Assembly (NCBI RefSeq): GCF_012911935.1
Contig: NZ_JAAXLA010000004.1
Coordinates: 116,408 to 180,407 of the forward strand
DNA: 64,000 bases
DNA from: Pseudonocardia acidicola
GTDB lineage: Bacteria; Actinomycetota; Actinomycetes; Mycobacteriales; Pseudonocardiaceae
Reading direction: 5' to 3'
Part shown: one piece after another, positions 51,047 to 62,524 of the stretch
Layout: each line of letters opens with the position of its first letter
Position numbering within the stretch: the stretch's first letter is position 1
The notes under the pieces: generated by a model
The model's input: the letters and a program-made list of their open reading frames with translations, nothing else
Told to the model about the DNA's origin: nothing
Databases searched by the model: none
Position numbers and translations under genes: made by a program

Positions 51047-51570
51047 CCCCTCCCGGTGCCGTCGACCGGCCGAGCCGGGCCGGGCGGATCCTGGTGCCCG
51101 CGGCGCTGGCCGTGGTCACCGCACTCGTGCTGGCCCGGCTGCTCGGCTTCGAGCCGGTGCGGATCCCGTCGGACAGCATGGCGCCCACGCTGATCAGGGG
51201 TGACCAGGTCGTCCTCGACCACCGTGCGTTCATCCCGGCCCGCGGCGACCTCGTCGCGTTCGCCGACCCGACCGGGGCGGCCGAGGACGGCCTCGTCGTC
51301 AAGCGGGTGGCCGCGGTCGCGGGCGACCAGGTCGGCCTCGAGGACGGCGTGCTGGTCGTCAACGGGGCGCCCGTCGTCGAGCCCTACGCCGACCAGAGCC
51401 GGCTCGACGGGGTCTACCTCGGCCCGCTGACCGTGCCGCCGGGCCGGCTGTTCGTCCTGGGCGACAACCGGGGTGACTCGGTCGATTCCCGGCAATTCGG
51501 CCCGATCGACGCCGACTCCGTCGTCGGCCGCATCCACCTGCGGCTCTTCCCCTCCCCCGGCCCGCTCTGA
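51013..51570 (+). CDS. lepB: Signal peptidase I
   Basis: A 185-residue serine protease that removes Sec signal peptides. One N-terminal helix precedes the catalytic Ser 55 in I-P-S-D-S-M-A-P-T-L; the general base Lys 97 is in V-V-K-R-V-A-A-V-A-G-D and G-D-N-R-G-D-S-V-D-S-R near the end is box E. The start is uncertain: GTG 51013 or GTG 51022 both lie inside the preceding gene and neither has a good SD. A second, housekeeping signal peptidase probably exists elsewhere; this copy is tied to the oxidase locus. Confidence 0.88.
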   Translation: MGRVADRDPGLTPPGAVDRPSRAGRILVPAALAVVTALVLARLLGFEPVRIPSDSMAPTLIRGDQVVLDHRAFIPARGDLVAFADPTGAAEDGLVVKRVAAVAGDQVGLEDGVLVVNGAPVVEPYADQSRLDGVYLGPLTVPPGRLFVLGDNRGDSVDSRQFGPIDADSVVGRIHLRLFPSPGPL

Positions 51571-51638
51571 GCCCGCCCGGACCCGCCGCGGGTGACACGC
51601 CCCACCGCTGCAACAGGCGGACCGTCGGGTCCCTCAGC

Positions 51639-51644
51639 TAGCGT
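51639..51644 (+). promoter_or_regulatory. Probable -10 element of the glgX promoter
   Basis: TAGCGT lies about 80 nt before the glgX ATG and resembles the TAGnnT boxes seen before several other genes of the window. The leader would contain the GGGGAG ribosome-binding site. Confidence 0.35.
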
Positions 51645-51724
51645 TGTGGCAACGGGTCAGCGACGTTGCTGCCACCGCGAGACGACGAACTACACATCGG
51701 CCGTGGCCGGGAAATGGGGAGCTC

Positions 51725-53875
<2,151 letters not shown>

Positions 53876-53883
53876 CGCCGCCG

Positions 53884-56364
53884 ATGAGCCCCGCCATCCC
53901 CCGGTCCACCTACCGGCTGCAGTTCTCGAAGGACACGACCTTCGCCGACGCCGTCGAGCTGGTGCCCTACCTCGACGCGATGGGCATCGGCGCGCTGTAC
54001 GCCTCCCCGCTGCTGGAGTCGGGCGCGGGGTCCAACCACGGCTACGACGTCGTGGACCCGACCCGGGTCTCGGCCGAGCGCGGCGGTGAGGAGGGCCGCC
54101 GCGCGCTGGTCGCCGCGCTGCGGGCGCACGGGCTGCAGTTGCTGCTCGACATCGTGCCCAACCACGTCGGCGTCGAGGTGGCCAGGGCGAACCCGTGGTG
54201 GTGGGACGTGCTCACCCACGGCCGGTCGTCGCAGTACGCGTCGTACTTCGACATCGACTGGGCGGCAGGACCGGTGCTGCTGCCCGTCCTCGACGCGAAC
54301 GAGGAGAAGGCGCTCTCCGAGCTGTCGCTGGCCACCGACGAGGCCGGGCGTCCGGAACTGCGGTACTACGAGCACGCGTTCCCGGTGGCTCCGGGCACCG
54401 ACGGCGGCACCGCGCAGGAGATGCACGAGCGCCAGCACTACCGGCTGGTGTCGTGGAAACGCGGCGCCGCCGAGCTGACCTATCGGCGCTTCTTCGACGT
54501 CTCCACGCTCGCCGCGGTGCGCGTGGAGGACCCGGCGGTGTTCGAGGCGACGCACCGCGAGGTGCTGCGCTGGGTGGCCGCCGGTGAGGTCGACGGGATC
54601 CGGGTCGACCACCCGGACGGGCTGTCCGACCCGGGCGGCTACCTGCGCCGGCTGCGCGCCGCGATCGGTCCGGACCGCTGGCTGCTGGTCGAGAAGATCC
54701 TCGGCGTCGGTGAGGAGCTGCCGGCGTCCTGGCCGGTCGACGGCACGTCCGGGTACGAGGCGCTGCGCGAGATCTGCGGGGTGTTCGTCGACCCGGACGG
54801 CGCCGGGCTGCTCACCCAGTTCGCGGCCGAGCACACCGGGGTCAAGGTCTCGGCGCACGCCGCCGAGCACCAGGGCCGCCGCGAGGTGGCCGACACGATC
54901 CTGGCCGCCGAGGTCCGGCGGATCGGCGAGGTCGCGCGCACGGTCGGGCAGGTGGCTGCGGCGGTGGCCGAACTGGTGGTCGCGCAGGCCGCTGCGACGG
55001 AGGCCGCGGTGGCGGCCGGGTCGCCGGCCGGGGCACCGGAGGCCGGGGCACCGGACATCGTCGGCGACACCACGGCGAGCGCGCCCGCCACACCCGCCGA
55101 CGCCGGTGCCGAGCCGCTACGCGCCGCGGTGGCCGAGCTGCTGTGTGGCTTCCCGGTCTACCGCAGCTACCTGCCCGAGCAGCGCGCCGCGCTCGACGTC
55201 GCCGTCTCGGTGGCCCGGGCCAACCGCCCCGAGCTGGCCGGCGTCGTCGACGCGCTCCACGCCGCGCTGCTGGCCGACCCCACCGGCACGCTCGCCACCC
55301 GGGTGCAGCAGATCTCCGGGATGGTCATGGCCAAGGGCGTCGAGGACACCGCGTTCTACCGCTGGAACCGGTTCGTCGCGCTCAACGAGGTCGGCGGCGA
55401 CCCGGCGCGCTTCGGCGTCTCCCCCGCCGAGTTCCACGCCCGCGCCGCGGCCCGCGAGGCCGGTCGCCCGGCCACCATGACGACACTGTCCACACACGAC
55501 ACCAAGCGTTCCGAGGACGTGCGGGCCCGGCTCGCGGTGCTGGCCGAGATCCCGGGCGAGTGGACCGGCGCGATGCGGCGCTGGTCCGCCCGCCACCCGC
55601 TGCCGGACCGGTCGCTGGAGCTGCTGGCCTGGCAGTGCCTGGTCGGCGCCTGGCCGATCTCCGCCGATCGGCTCCGCGGCTACCTCGGCAAGGCGTCCAA
55701 GGAGGCCAAGCTCGTCACCAGCCACGTCGAGCCGGTCGCCGAGGTCGACGAGGCGATCGCCGCCTGGCCCGACCAGGTGCTCGGCGACGCCGACCTCGTC
55801 GCCGAGATCGAGGCGTTCGTCGCCCGGATCGCCGGGCCCGGGTGGTCGAACTCGCTGGGCCAGAAGCTGCTGCAGCTGGCCGGGCCGGGCGTCCCCGACG
55901 TCTACCAGGGCACCGAGCTGTTCGAGTACTCGCTGGTCGACCCGGACAACCGGCGACCGGTGGACTTCGCGGGCCGGCAGGCGCTGCTGGCCCGGCTCGA
56001 CGACGGCTGGCTACCCGAGATCGACGCCGACGGCGCGGCGAAGCTGCTGGTCACCGCGAGTGCGACGCGGTTGCGCCGGTACCGGCCCGAGCTGTTCACC
56101 GGCTACCGCCCGGTGGCTGCCGAGGGCCCTGCGGCGGGGCACGCGATCGCCTTCGCACGCGGCTCGTCGCTCGTCGCGGTGGCCACCCGGCTGCCGGTCG
56201 GGCTCGCCACCCGCGGTGGCTGGGGCGACACGGTGCTGCCACTGCCCGACGCGGCGACCGACTGGCACGACGTGATCTCCGGGGAGGCCGTCGACGGCGC
56301 TGCGCCGCGCCTGGATCGGCTGCTCGCGCGGTACCCGGTCGCGCTGCTCGTCCGTCCGGCCTAG
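53884..56364 (+). CDS. treY: Malto-oligosyltrehalose synthase TreY
   Basis: An 826-residue GH13 enzyme that isomerises the reducing-end bond of malto-oligosaccharides to make malto-oligosyltrehalose. It opens P-R-S-T-Y-R-L-Q-F, and has nucleophile Asp in G-I-R-V-D-H-P-D-G, Glu in L-L-V-E-K-I-L and Asp in S-T-H-D-T-K-R-S-E-D. Residues about 360-410 form an Ala/Pro/Gly-rich insertion (S-P-A-G-A-P-E-A-G-A-P) that looks disordered and makes the protein longer than most TreY. Co-transcribed with glgX. Confidence 0.94.
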   Translation: MSPAIPRSTYRLQFSKDTTFADAVELVPYLDAMGIGALYASPLLESGAGSNHGYDVVDPTRVSAERGGEEGRRALVAALRAHGLQLLLDIVPNHVGVEVARANPWWWDVLTHGRSSQYASYFDIDWAAGPVLLPVLDANEEKALSELSLATDEAGRPELRYYEHAFPVAPGTDGGTAQEMHERQHYRLVSWKRGAAELTYRRFFDVSTLAAVRVEDPAVFEATHREVLRWVAAGEVDGIRVDHPDGLSDPGGYLRRLRAAIGPDRWLLVEKILGVGEELPASWPVDGTSGYEALREICGVFVDPDGAGLLTQFAAEHTGVKVSAHAAEHQGRREVADTILAAEVRRIGEVARTVGQVAAAVAELVVAQAAATEAAVAAGSPAGAPEAGAPDIVGDTTASAPATPADAGAEPLRAAVAELLCGFPVYRSYLPEQRAALDVAVSVARANRPELAGVVDALHAALLADPTGTLATRVQQISGMVMAKGVEDTAFYRWNRFVALNEVGGDPARFGVSPAEFHARAAAREAGRPATMTTLSTHDTKRSEDVRARLAVLAEIPGEWTGAMRRWSARHPLPDRSLELLAWQCLVGAWPISADRLRGYLGKASKEAKLVTSHVEPVAEVDEAIAAWPDQVLGDADLVAEIEAFVARIAGPGWSNSLGQKLLQLAGPGVPDVYQGTELFEYSLVDPDNRRPVDFAGRQALLARLDDGWLPEIDADGAAKLLVTASATRLRRYRPELFTGYRPVAAEGPAAGHAIAFARGSSLVAVATRLPVGLATRGGWGDTVLPLPDAATDWHDVISGEAVDGAAPRLDRLLARYPVALLVRPA

Positions 56365-56593
56365 CACCCGGGCGTTCCCCGTCACGTGCTCCGGCATCGC
56401 CGGATCACCCGTTGGGTGCGACCGCGAACACCGGCGCACCCGGCCGTACCAGCCCCCGCGCGGACGCCCGGACCGTCGGTGCGGGGGCCGGTCCGTCCGT
56501 CCACAGGCGAGGATGGTTCGAACATTCGCGGCGGCACGCCGTCTCGTGTGTCCGATTGTGGATCGCATCCGCTCCGGTGACCTGCGCCACAGC

Positions 56594-56599
56594 TAGGCT
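56594..56599 (+). promoter_or_regulatory. Possible -10 element for the MBL hydrolase gene
   Basis: TAGGCT lies about 45 nt before the ATG at 56644 in a 279-bp gap that otherwise shows nothing clear. A separate promoter here would explain how the hydrolase sits between treY and treZ. Confidence 0.3.
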
Positions 56600-56643
56600 C
56601 CCGCGCGTCGGGGGACCCGGCCCGCACAGCTCAGGAGGACGAG

Positions 56644-57498
56644 ATGGCAGCTCGCCCCGCACCACTCGAGTCGATCAACGTCGGCGACATCCGCATCACC
56701 TACATCCCGGACGGAGACGCCACGGTCGACGCGACCACGGTGTTCCCGGCCGCGAACGACACACTCTGGGAAGCGCACCGCGAGCTGTTCACCGACGACG
56801 GCAAGCTGCTGATGACGATGGGCAGCTTCCTGATCGAGACCGCCGGCCGCACGATCCTCGTCGACCTCGGCTTCGGCGACATGACCGTGCCGTTCGACGC
56901 GGTGGGCGGGGTGTTCCGCGGCGGCGGGCTGCTGGACAACCTGGAGCGGGCCGGGTTCCGGCCGGGCGACATCGACACGGTGTTCTACACCCACATGCAT
57001 CTCGACCACGTGGGCTGGACCTCTCGCGGCGGCACGCTGACCTTCCCCGACGCCCGGCACGTGGTGGGCGAGGGCGAGTTCGAGTTCTGGCAGGGCGTCA
57101 CCGATCCGGACCTGGCCGTCGTCGGGCCGAACCCGGACACGGTGCAGGCGCCGCTGAAGGGCCGCGTCGAGTCCGTGGGCGACGGCGAGGTCATCGCGCC
57201 GGGCGTGAACGTGCTGGCCAGCCCAGGCCACACCCCGGGGCACTGCTCCGCGGTCGTCTCCTCGGGCAGCGAGCGCGCGATCATCCTCGGCGACGTGGCG
57301 CACTGCCCGCTGCAGCTCAGCGAGGGCGACCTGCGGATCATCTTCGACGTGGACCAGGACACCGCGGCGCGGACCCGGGACCGGATCGCCAAGGAGCTCG
57401 AGGGCGACGGTCGGACCCGCGCCGCCGACGGTCACTTCCCCGGCTCGGTCTTCGGGCGGGTCGTGCAGGCCGAGGGCCGGAAGTGGGTCAGCCTCTAG
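56644..57498 (+). CDS. Metallo-beta-lactamase-fold hydrolase
   Basis: A 284-residue protein with the MBL metal motif T-H-M-H-L-D-H and later S-P-G-H-T-P-G-H, G-D-V-A-H and D-G-H-F-P ligands. This layout resembles quorum-quenching lactonase-like and other intracellular MBL hydrolases; no substrate can be assigned. CAGGAGGACGAG precedes the ATG. It separates treY from treZ but is not known in trehalose synthesis. Confidence 0.85.
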   Translation: MAARPAPLESINVGDIRITYIPDGDATVDATTVFPAANDTLWEAHRELFTDDGKLLMTMGSFLIETAGRTILVDLGFGDMTVPFDAVGGVFRGGGLLDNLERAGFRPGDIDTVFYTHMHLDHVGWTSRGGTLTFPDARHVVGEGEFEFWQGVTDPDLAVVGPNPDTVQAPLKGRVESVGDGEVIAPGVNVLASPGHTPGHCSAVVSSGSERAIILGDVAHCPLQLSEGDLRIIFDVDQDTAARTRDRIAKELEGDGRTRAADGHFPGSVFGRVVQAEGRKWVSL

Positions 57499-57623
57499 AG
57501 CGGTTGCGGGGGAGAGACCCGGCGGGCGATCGGAAGAGCGCTCGCCGGGGGCCCGGCGAGCGTCACACCCGCAACGGCCCGGCCCGCTCGGCGCGCGGCG
57601 CGCGCGGACGGCAGGATCTGGGC

Positions 57624-59375
57624 GTGGCTGAGTACGCGGTGTGGGCGCCGCAGCGGAACAAGGTCCGGGTGCTGGTGGACGGCACCACCCACTCGATGAC
57701 ACGCAGCGGGGACGGCTGGTGGCGCGCCGAGGTCGAGGACAACGGCCCGGGCACCGCCTACGGATTCCTGCTCGACGACGACGAGACCCCGCTGCCCGAC
57801 CCCCGGTCGCTGTGGCAGCCCAACGGGGTGCACGCGGCGTCGCGCCGCTACGACCACGACGCGTTCTGGTGGACCGACCAGAGCTGGACCGGGCGCCCCC
57901 TGGCCGGCAGCGTGCTCTACGAGCTGCACATCGGGACGTTCACCGAGGAGGGCACGTTCGACGCGGCGATCGGCAGGCTCGACCATCTGGTCGCGCTCGG
58001 CGTCGACATGGTCGAGCTGCTGCCGGTCAACGCGGTCGACGGCCCGCGCAACTGGGGCTACGACGGTGTCGGCTGGTACGCGGTGACCGAGAACTACGGA
58101 GGCCCGGACGCGTTCAAACGGTTCGTCGACGCGGCGCACGGGCGCGGCCTGGGCGTGGTGCTCGACGTGGTCTACAACCACCTCGGCCCGTCCGGGGCGT
58201 ACCTGGACCGTTTCGGGCCGTACTTCGCCGGCAGCAACATCTGGGGCCCGTCGCTCAACCTCGACGGCGCGTACTCCGAGGAGGTCCGCCGGTACGCGAT
58301 CGACAACGCGCTCATGTGGCTGCGCGACTTCCACGTCGACGCGCTGCGCCTCGACGCCGTGCACGCGCTGCGCGACAGCCGGGCCACCCACCTGCTCGAG
58401 CAGTTGGCGATCGAGGTGACGGCCCTGGAGGCGCACGTCGGCCGTCCGCTCTCGCTCATCGCGGAGTCCGACCTCAACGACCCCCGGCTGATCACAGCCC
58501 GGGAGGGCGGCGGCTACGGCCTGGACGCCCAGTGGACCGACGACATCCACCACAGCCTGCACGCCGTGCTCACCGGCGAGGCCCAGGGCTACTACGCCGA
58601 TTTCGCGGCCGCCGGGCTGACCGGCCTGGGCCACGTGCTGTGCCGGGCGTTCCTGCACGAGGGCACGTGGTCGAGCTTCCGCAACCGCAACCACGGCGCG
58701 CCCGTCGACACCGCGCGGATCCCGGGACACCGGTTCCTCGCCTATCTGCAGAACCACGACCAGATCGGGAACCGGGCCGCCGGCGACCGGCTCACCCGGA
58801 CCCTCTCCCCCGGCCTGCTGGCCTGCGGCGCCGCGCTCGTGCTCACCTCCCCGTTCACCCCGATGCTGTTCATGGGCGAGGAGTGGGGCGCGCGCACGCC
58901 GTGGCAGTTCTTCTCCTACTTCCCCGAGGAGTCGCTGCGCAGCGCCGTGCGGGAGGGCCGCATCGCGGAGTTCGCCGAGCACGGCTGGGGCTCCACCGCC
59001 GACGCGGCCGAGGTGCCCGACCCCAACGCGCAGAGCACCTTCCTCGACTCGAAGCTCGACTGGACCGAGCAGGAGCAGGAACCCCACGCCACCCTGCTCG
59101 CCCTGCACCGGGAGCTGATCGCCCTGCGGAAGGCGTGGCCGGAGCTGTCCGACCCGTGGCTGGACAACGTCGAGGTCGAGATCGACGAGGAGGCGCGCGC
59201 CGTCGTCGTGCACCGCGGCAAGCTGCGGGTCGTGGTGAACCTCGGCGCCGCGGACGTGACGCTCGCCCTCGACCGGCCGGTCGCGCGCATCCTGCTCGCC
59301 TCCGAGCCCGCCGCGGCCGAGGAGAACGCGCTGATCCTGCCCCCGGAGGCGTTCGCGATCGCCCTCGTCGTCTGA
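57624..59375 (+). CDS. treZ: Malto-oligosyltrehalose trehalohydrolase TreZ
   Basis: A 583-residue GH13 enzyme that releases trehalose from malto-oligosyltrehalose. The N-terminal domain starts A-E-Y-A-V-W-A-P; the active site has Asp in D-A-L-R-L-D-A-V-H, Glu in L-I-A-E-S-D-L-N-D and Asp in Q-N-H-D-Q-I-G-N. GTG 57624 is the first start in frame that fits the family length. With TreY it completes the TreYZ pathway. Confidence 0.94.
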   Translation: MAEYAVWAPQRNKVRVLVDGTTHSMTRSGDGWWRAEVEDNGPGTAYGFLLDDDETPLPDPRSLWQPNGVHAASRRYDHDAFWWTDQSWTGRPLAGSVLYELHIGTFTEEGTFDAAIGRLDHLVALGVDMVELLPVNAVDGPRNWGYDGVGWYAVTENYGGPDAFKRFVDAAHGRGLGVVLDVVYNHLGPSGAYLDRFGPYFAGSNIWGPSLNLDGAYSEEVRRYAIDNALMWLRDFHVDALRLDAVHALRDSRATHLLEQLAIEVTALEAHVGRPLSLIAESDLNDPRLITAREGGGYGLDAQWTDDIHHSLHAVLTGEAQGYYADFAAAGLTGLGHVLCRAFLHEGTWSSFRNRNHGAPVDTARIPGHRFLAYLQNHDQIGNRAAGDRLTRTLSPGLLACGAALVLTSPFTPMLFMGEEWGARTPWQFFSYFPEESLRSAVREGRIAEFAEHGWGSTADAAEVPDPNAQSTFLDSKLDWTEQEQEPHATLLALHRELIALRKAWPELSDPWLDNVEVEIDEEARAVVVHRGKLRVVVNLGAADVTLALDRPVARILLASEPAAAEENALILPPEAFAIALVV

Positions 59376-59390
59376 GCCCGGCTCCGGGGC

Positions 59391-60467
<1,077 letters not shown>

Positions 60468-60542
60468 CACCATCTCCCCTGCACACTCGTGGGCCGCCCG
60501 GAGCGTACTGCCCGAAATTGATCTCGACACCCACTGTGAGCA

Positions 60543-60560
60543 GCGCCAACCCATTGGCGC
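60543..60560. promoter_or_regulatory. Palindrome in the divergent ugp promoter region
   Basis: GCGCCAA and TTGGCGC flank a 4-nt centre, in the 242-bp gap between ugpC and ugpA. A smaller palindrome GAATG-C-CATTC is at 60595-60605. Either could bind a LacI- or GntR-type regulator controlling both sides; no regulator gene is adjacent. Confidence 0.45.
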
Positions 60561-60709
60561 GCCGCGACACGCAGGGTTCACCGACCGGCCACGAGAATGC
60601 CATTCCCGGTTGTGACGGCGTCGTCGAAGCGCGCATTACCGTTCCGCTCCGTGATTCACCCGAACCGGCTTCCGGTGTTCGCCGGCATACCTTTCGGCGG
60701 CCGCGAGAG

Positions 60710-61666
60710 ATGACCGTGGAGCGCGATCTGCTGCCCGAACGGCTCACCGGCGCGGCACCCGAGGTGGAACCGGTCCCGCGAACCCCGCGGCGGTCGTGGC
60801 GGGACACGCTGCTCGGACTGGCCTTCGTCGCCCCGGCGCTCGCCGGTCTCGGGACGTTCGTGATCTTCCCGCTGTTCCAGGCCGTGTTCCTGTCCACCCG
60901 GGGCACCGACATCCTCGGCAACCCCACCCGGTCGGTCGGGCTGGACAACTTCGCGGCGCTGCTCACGCCCGGGTTCGGCCGGGTGCTGCTGCAGACCGCC
61001 GTGTTCACCGCGATCGTCGTGGCCGGGGGCGTGGCGCTCCCGCTGGCGCTGGCCGTCCCGCTCGCGCAGCGGCTACCCGGCATGCGGGTGTTCCGCACCC
61101 TGTTCTCGCTGCCGTTCGCCTACTCCGCGTCGGCGGCCGGCGTCGTCTGGCTGATCATGGTCAACCCCGCGATGTCCCCGATCGACTGGGTGCTCGGGCT
61201 GGTCGGGATCGCCACCCCGGGCTGGACGACGAGCTCGGGCTGGGCGCTGCTCACTGTGGCCTGGGTGACGCTGTGGACGGTGTCGGGCTTCAACGTGCTG
61301 GTGCTCGCGGCCGCGTTGACCGCCGTCGACGAGGAGGTGCTCGAGGCCGCCCGCCTCGACGGCGCCACCGGCTGGCGCGGCTTCACCCGCGTGGTGCTGC
61401 CGCTGATCTCCCCCAGCGTCTTCTTCGTGGTCGTCACGACAACGCTGACCGCGCTGCAGGCCCTGGGCCAGATCCAGGTGACGACCGACGGCGGCCCGAA
61501 CGGCAGCACCGCGACGCTGGTCTACGCGATCTACGACCAGGCCTTCCAGAACGGCAACAGCAACTACGGCCTGGCCAGCGCGCAGGGTCTGGTGCTGCTG
61601 GCCGTCGGCGTGCTGCTGGCGGCCGTCCAGTTCGGCGTCATCGAGCGAAGGGTGCACTACCGATGA
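60710..61666 (+). CDS. ugpA: UgpA/MalF-type ABC transporter permease
   Basis: A 318-residue CUT1 permease with about six helices. An N-terminal 40-residue polar tail precedes helix 1. The ATPase-contact loop is E-A-A-R-L-D-G-A-T-G-W-R-G-F, and L-Q-A-L-G-Q-I-Q-V-T-T-D-G-G-P follows, as in UgpA. It overlaps the next permease by 4 nt. Confidence 0.9.
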   Translation: MTVERDLLPERLTGAAPEVEPVPRTPRRSWRDTLLGLAFVAPALAGLGTFVIFPLFQAVFLSTRGTDILGNPTRSVGLDNFAALLTPGFGRVLLQTAVFTAIVVAGGVALPLALAVPLAQRLPGMRVFRTLFSLPFAYSASAAGVVWLIMVNPAMSPIDWVLGLVGIATPGWTTSSGWALLTVAWVTLWTVSGFNVLVLAAALTAVDEEVLEAARLDGATGWRGFTRVVLPLISPSVFFVVVTTTLTALQALGQIQVTTDGGPNGSTATLVYAIYDQAFQNGNSNYGLASAQGLVLLAVGVLLAAVQFGVIERRVHYR

Positions 61667-62505
61667 GTCGGGTGACCCGGCCGAGCACGCGGCTGGCCAC
61701 CGCCACCTACGTCTGGCTCACCCTCGCCGCCGTGCTGCTGCTGTTCCCGGTGCTGCTCACCGTGCTCGGCGGCTTCGTCGAGGCGTCGGCGCTGGTCGCC
61801 CGGCCACCCGGGCTGTTCGACGGCGACTACACCGTCACCAGCTATGTGCACGCCTGGCGCCAGCGCGTGGTGCCGCTGCTGCCCGCGTTCGCCAACTCGC
61901 TGTTCGTCGGCGTGGTGATCATGCTGGCGCACCTGGTCACCTCGTGCCTGGCCGGATACGCGCTGGTGTTCCTCCGCACGCCGCTTCGCACGCCGTTGTT
62001 CTGGCTGTTCATGGCGACGATCATGGTTCCGTACGAGGCGATCGTGGTGCCGAACGCGCTGCTGATCCGCAGCCTCGGCCTCGGCGACAACCGGTGGAGC
62101 CTGGTGCTGCCCTTCCTGGCGAACGGGTTCGGCGTGTTCCTCATGCGCCAGGCCTTCCGTCAGTTCCCCACCGAACTGCACCAGGCCGCCCAGATCGACG
62201 GCTGCGGCCACCTGCGATTCCTGTGCACGATCGTGTTGCCGACCGTCCGGCCCGCGCTCACCGCGCTCGCCGTCTGGTCGTTCCTGCAGGGCTGGAACAT
62301 GTACTTCTGGCCGTTGATCATCTCGTCGACGAACAACTCACTGAACACCCTGCAGACCGCCGTGTTCGCGCTGCAGAACAACGAGGGCACCGAGCCGGGC
62401 CTGCTGCTGGCCGGCATCACGATCACGTTGATACCCACTCTGCTCCTGGTGATCTTCGGTCAGCGCTTCCTGGTCCGGGGCTTCACCGCGGGCGCGGTCA
62501 GATAG
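61663..62505 (+). CDS. ugpE: UgpE/MalG-type ABC transporter permease
   Basis: A 280-residue CUT1 permease with about six helices. F-M-A-T-I-M-V-P-Y-E-A-I-V-V-P-N precedes the contact loop Q-A-A-Q-I-D-G-C-G-H-L-R-F, where E-A-A is replaced by Q-A-A. W-N-M-Y-F-W-P-L near the end is typical of UgpE. The binding-protein gene follows after 19 nt. Confidence 0.9.
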   Translation: MSRVTRPSTRLATATYVWLTLAAVLLLFPVLLTVLGGFVEASALVARPPGLFDGDYTVTSYVHAWRQRVVPLLPAFANSLFVGVVIMLAHLVTSCLAGYALVFLRTPLRTPLFWLFMATIMVPYEAIVVPNALLIRSLGLGDNRWSLVLPFLANGFGVFLMRQAFRQFPTELHQAAQIDGCGHLRFLCTIVLPTVRPALTALAVWSFLQGWNMYFWPLIISSTNNSLNTLQTAVFALQNNEGTEPGLLLAGITITLIPTLLLVIFGQRFLVRGFTAGAVR

Positions 62506-62524
62506 CTCACGAAAGGCAGACACC

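Noticed and set aside
56510..56540. GGTTCGAACATTCG resembling a tRNA T-arm
   Set aside because: No matching acceptor, D or anticodon arms could be folded around it.
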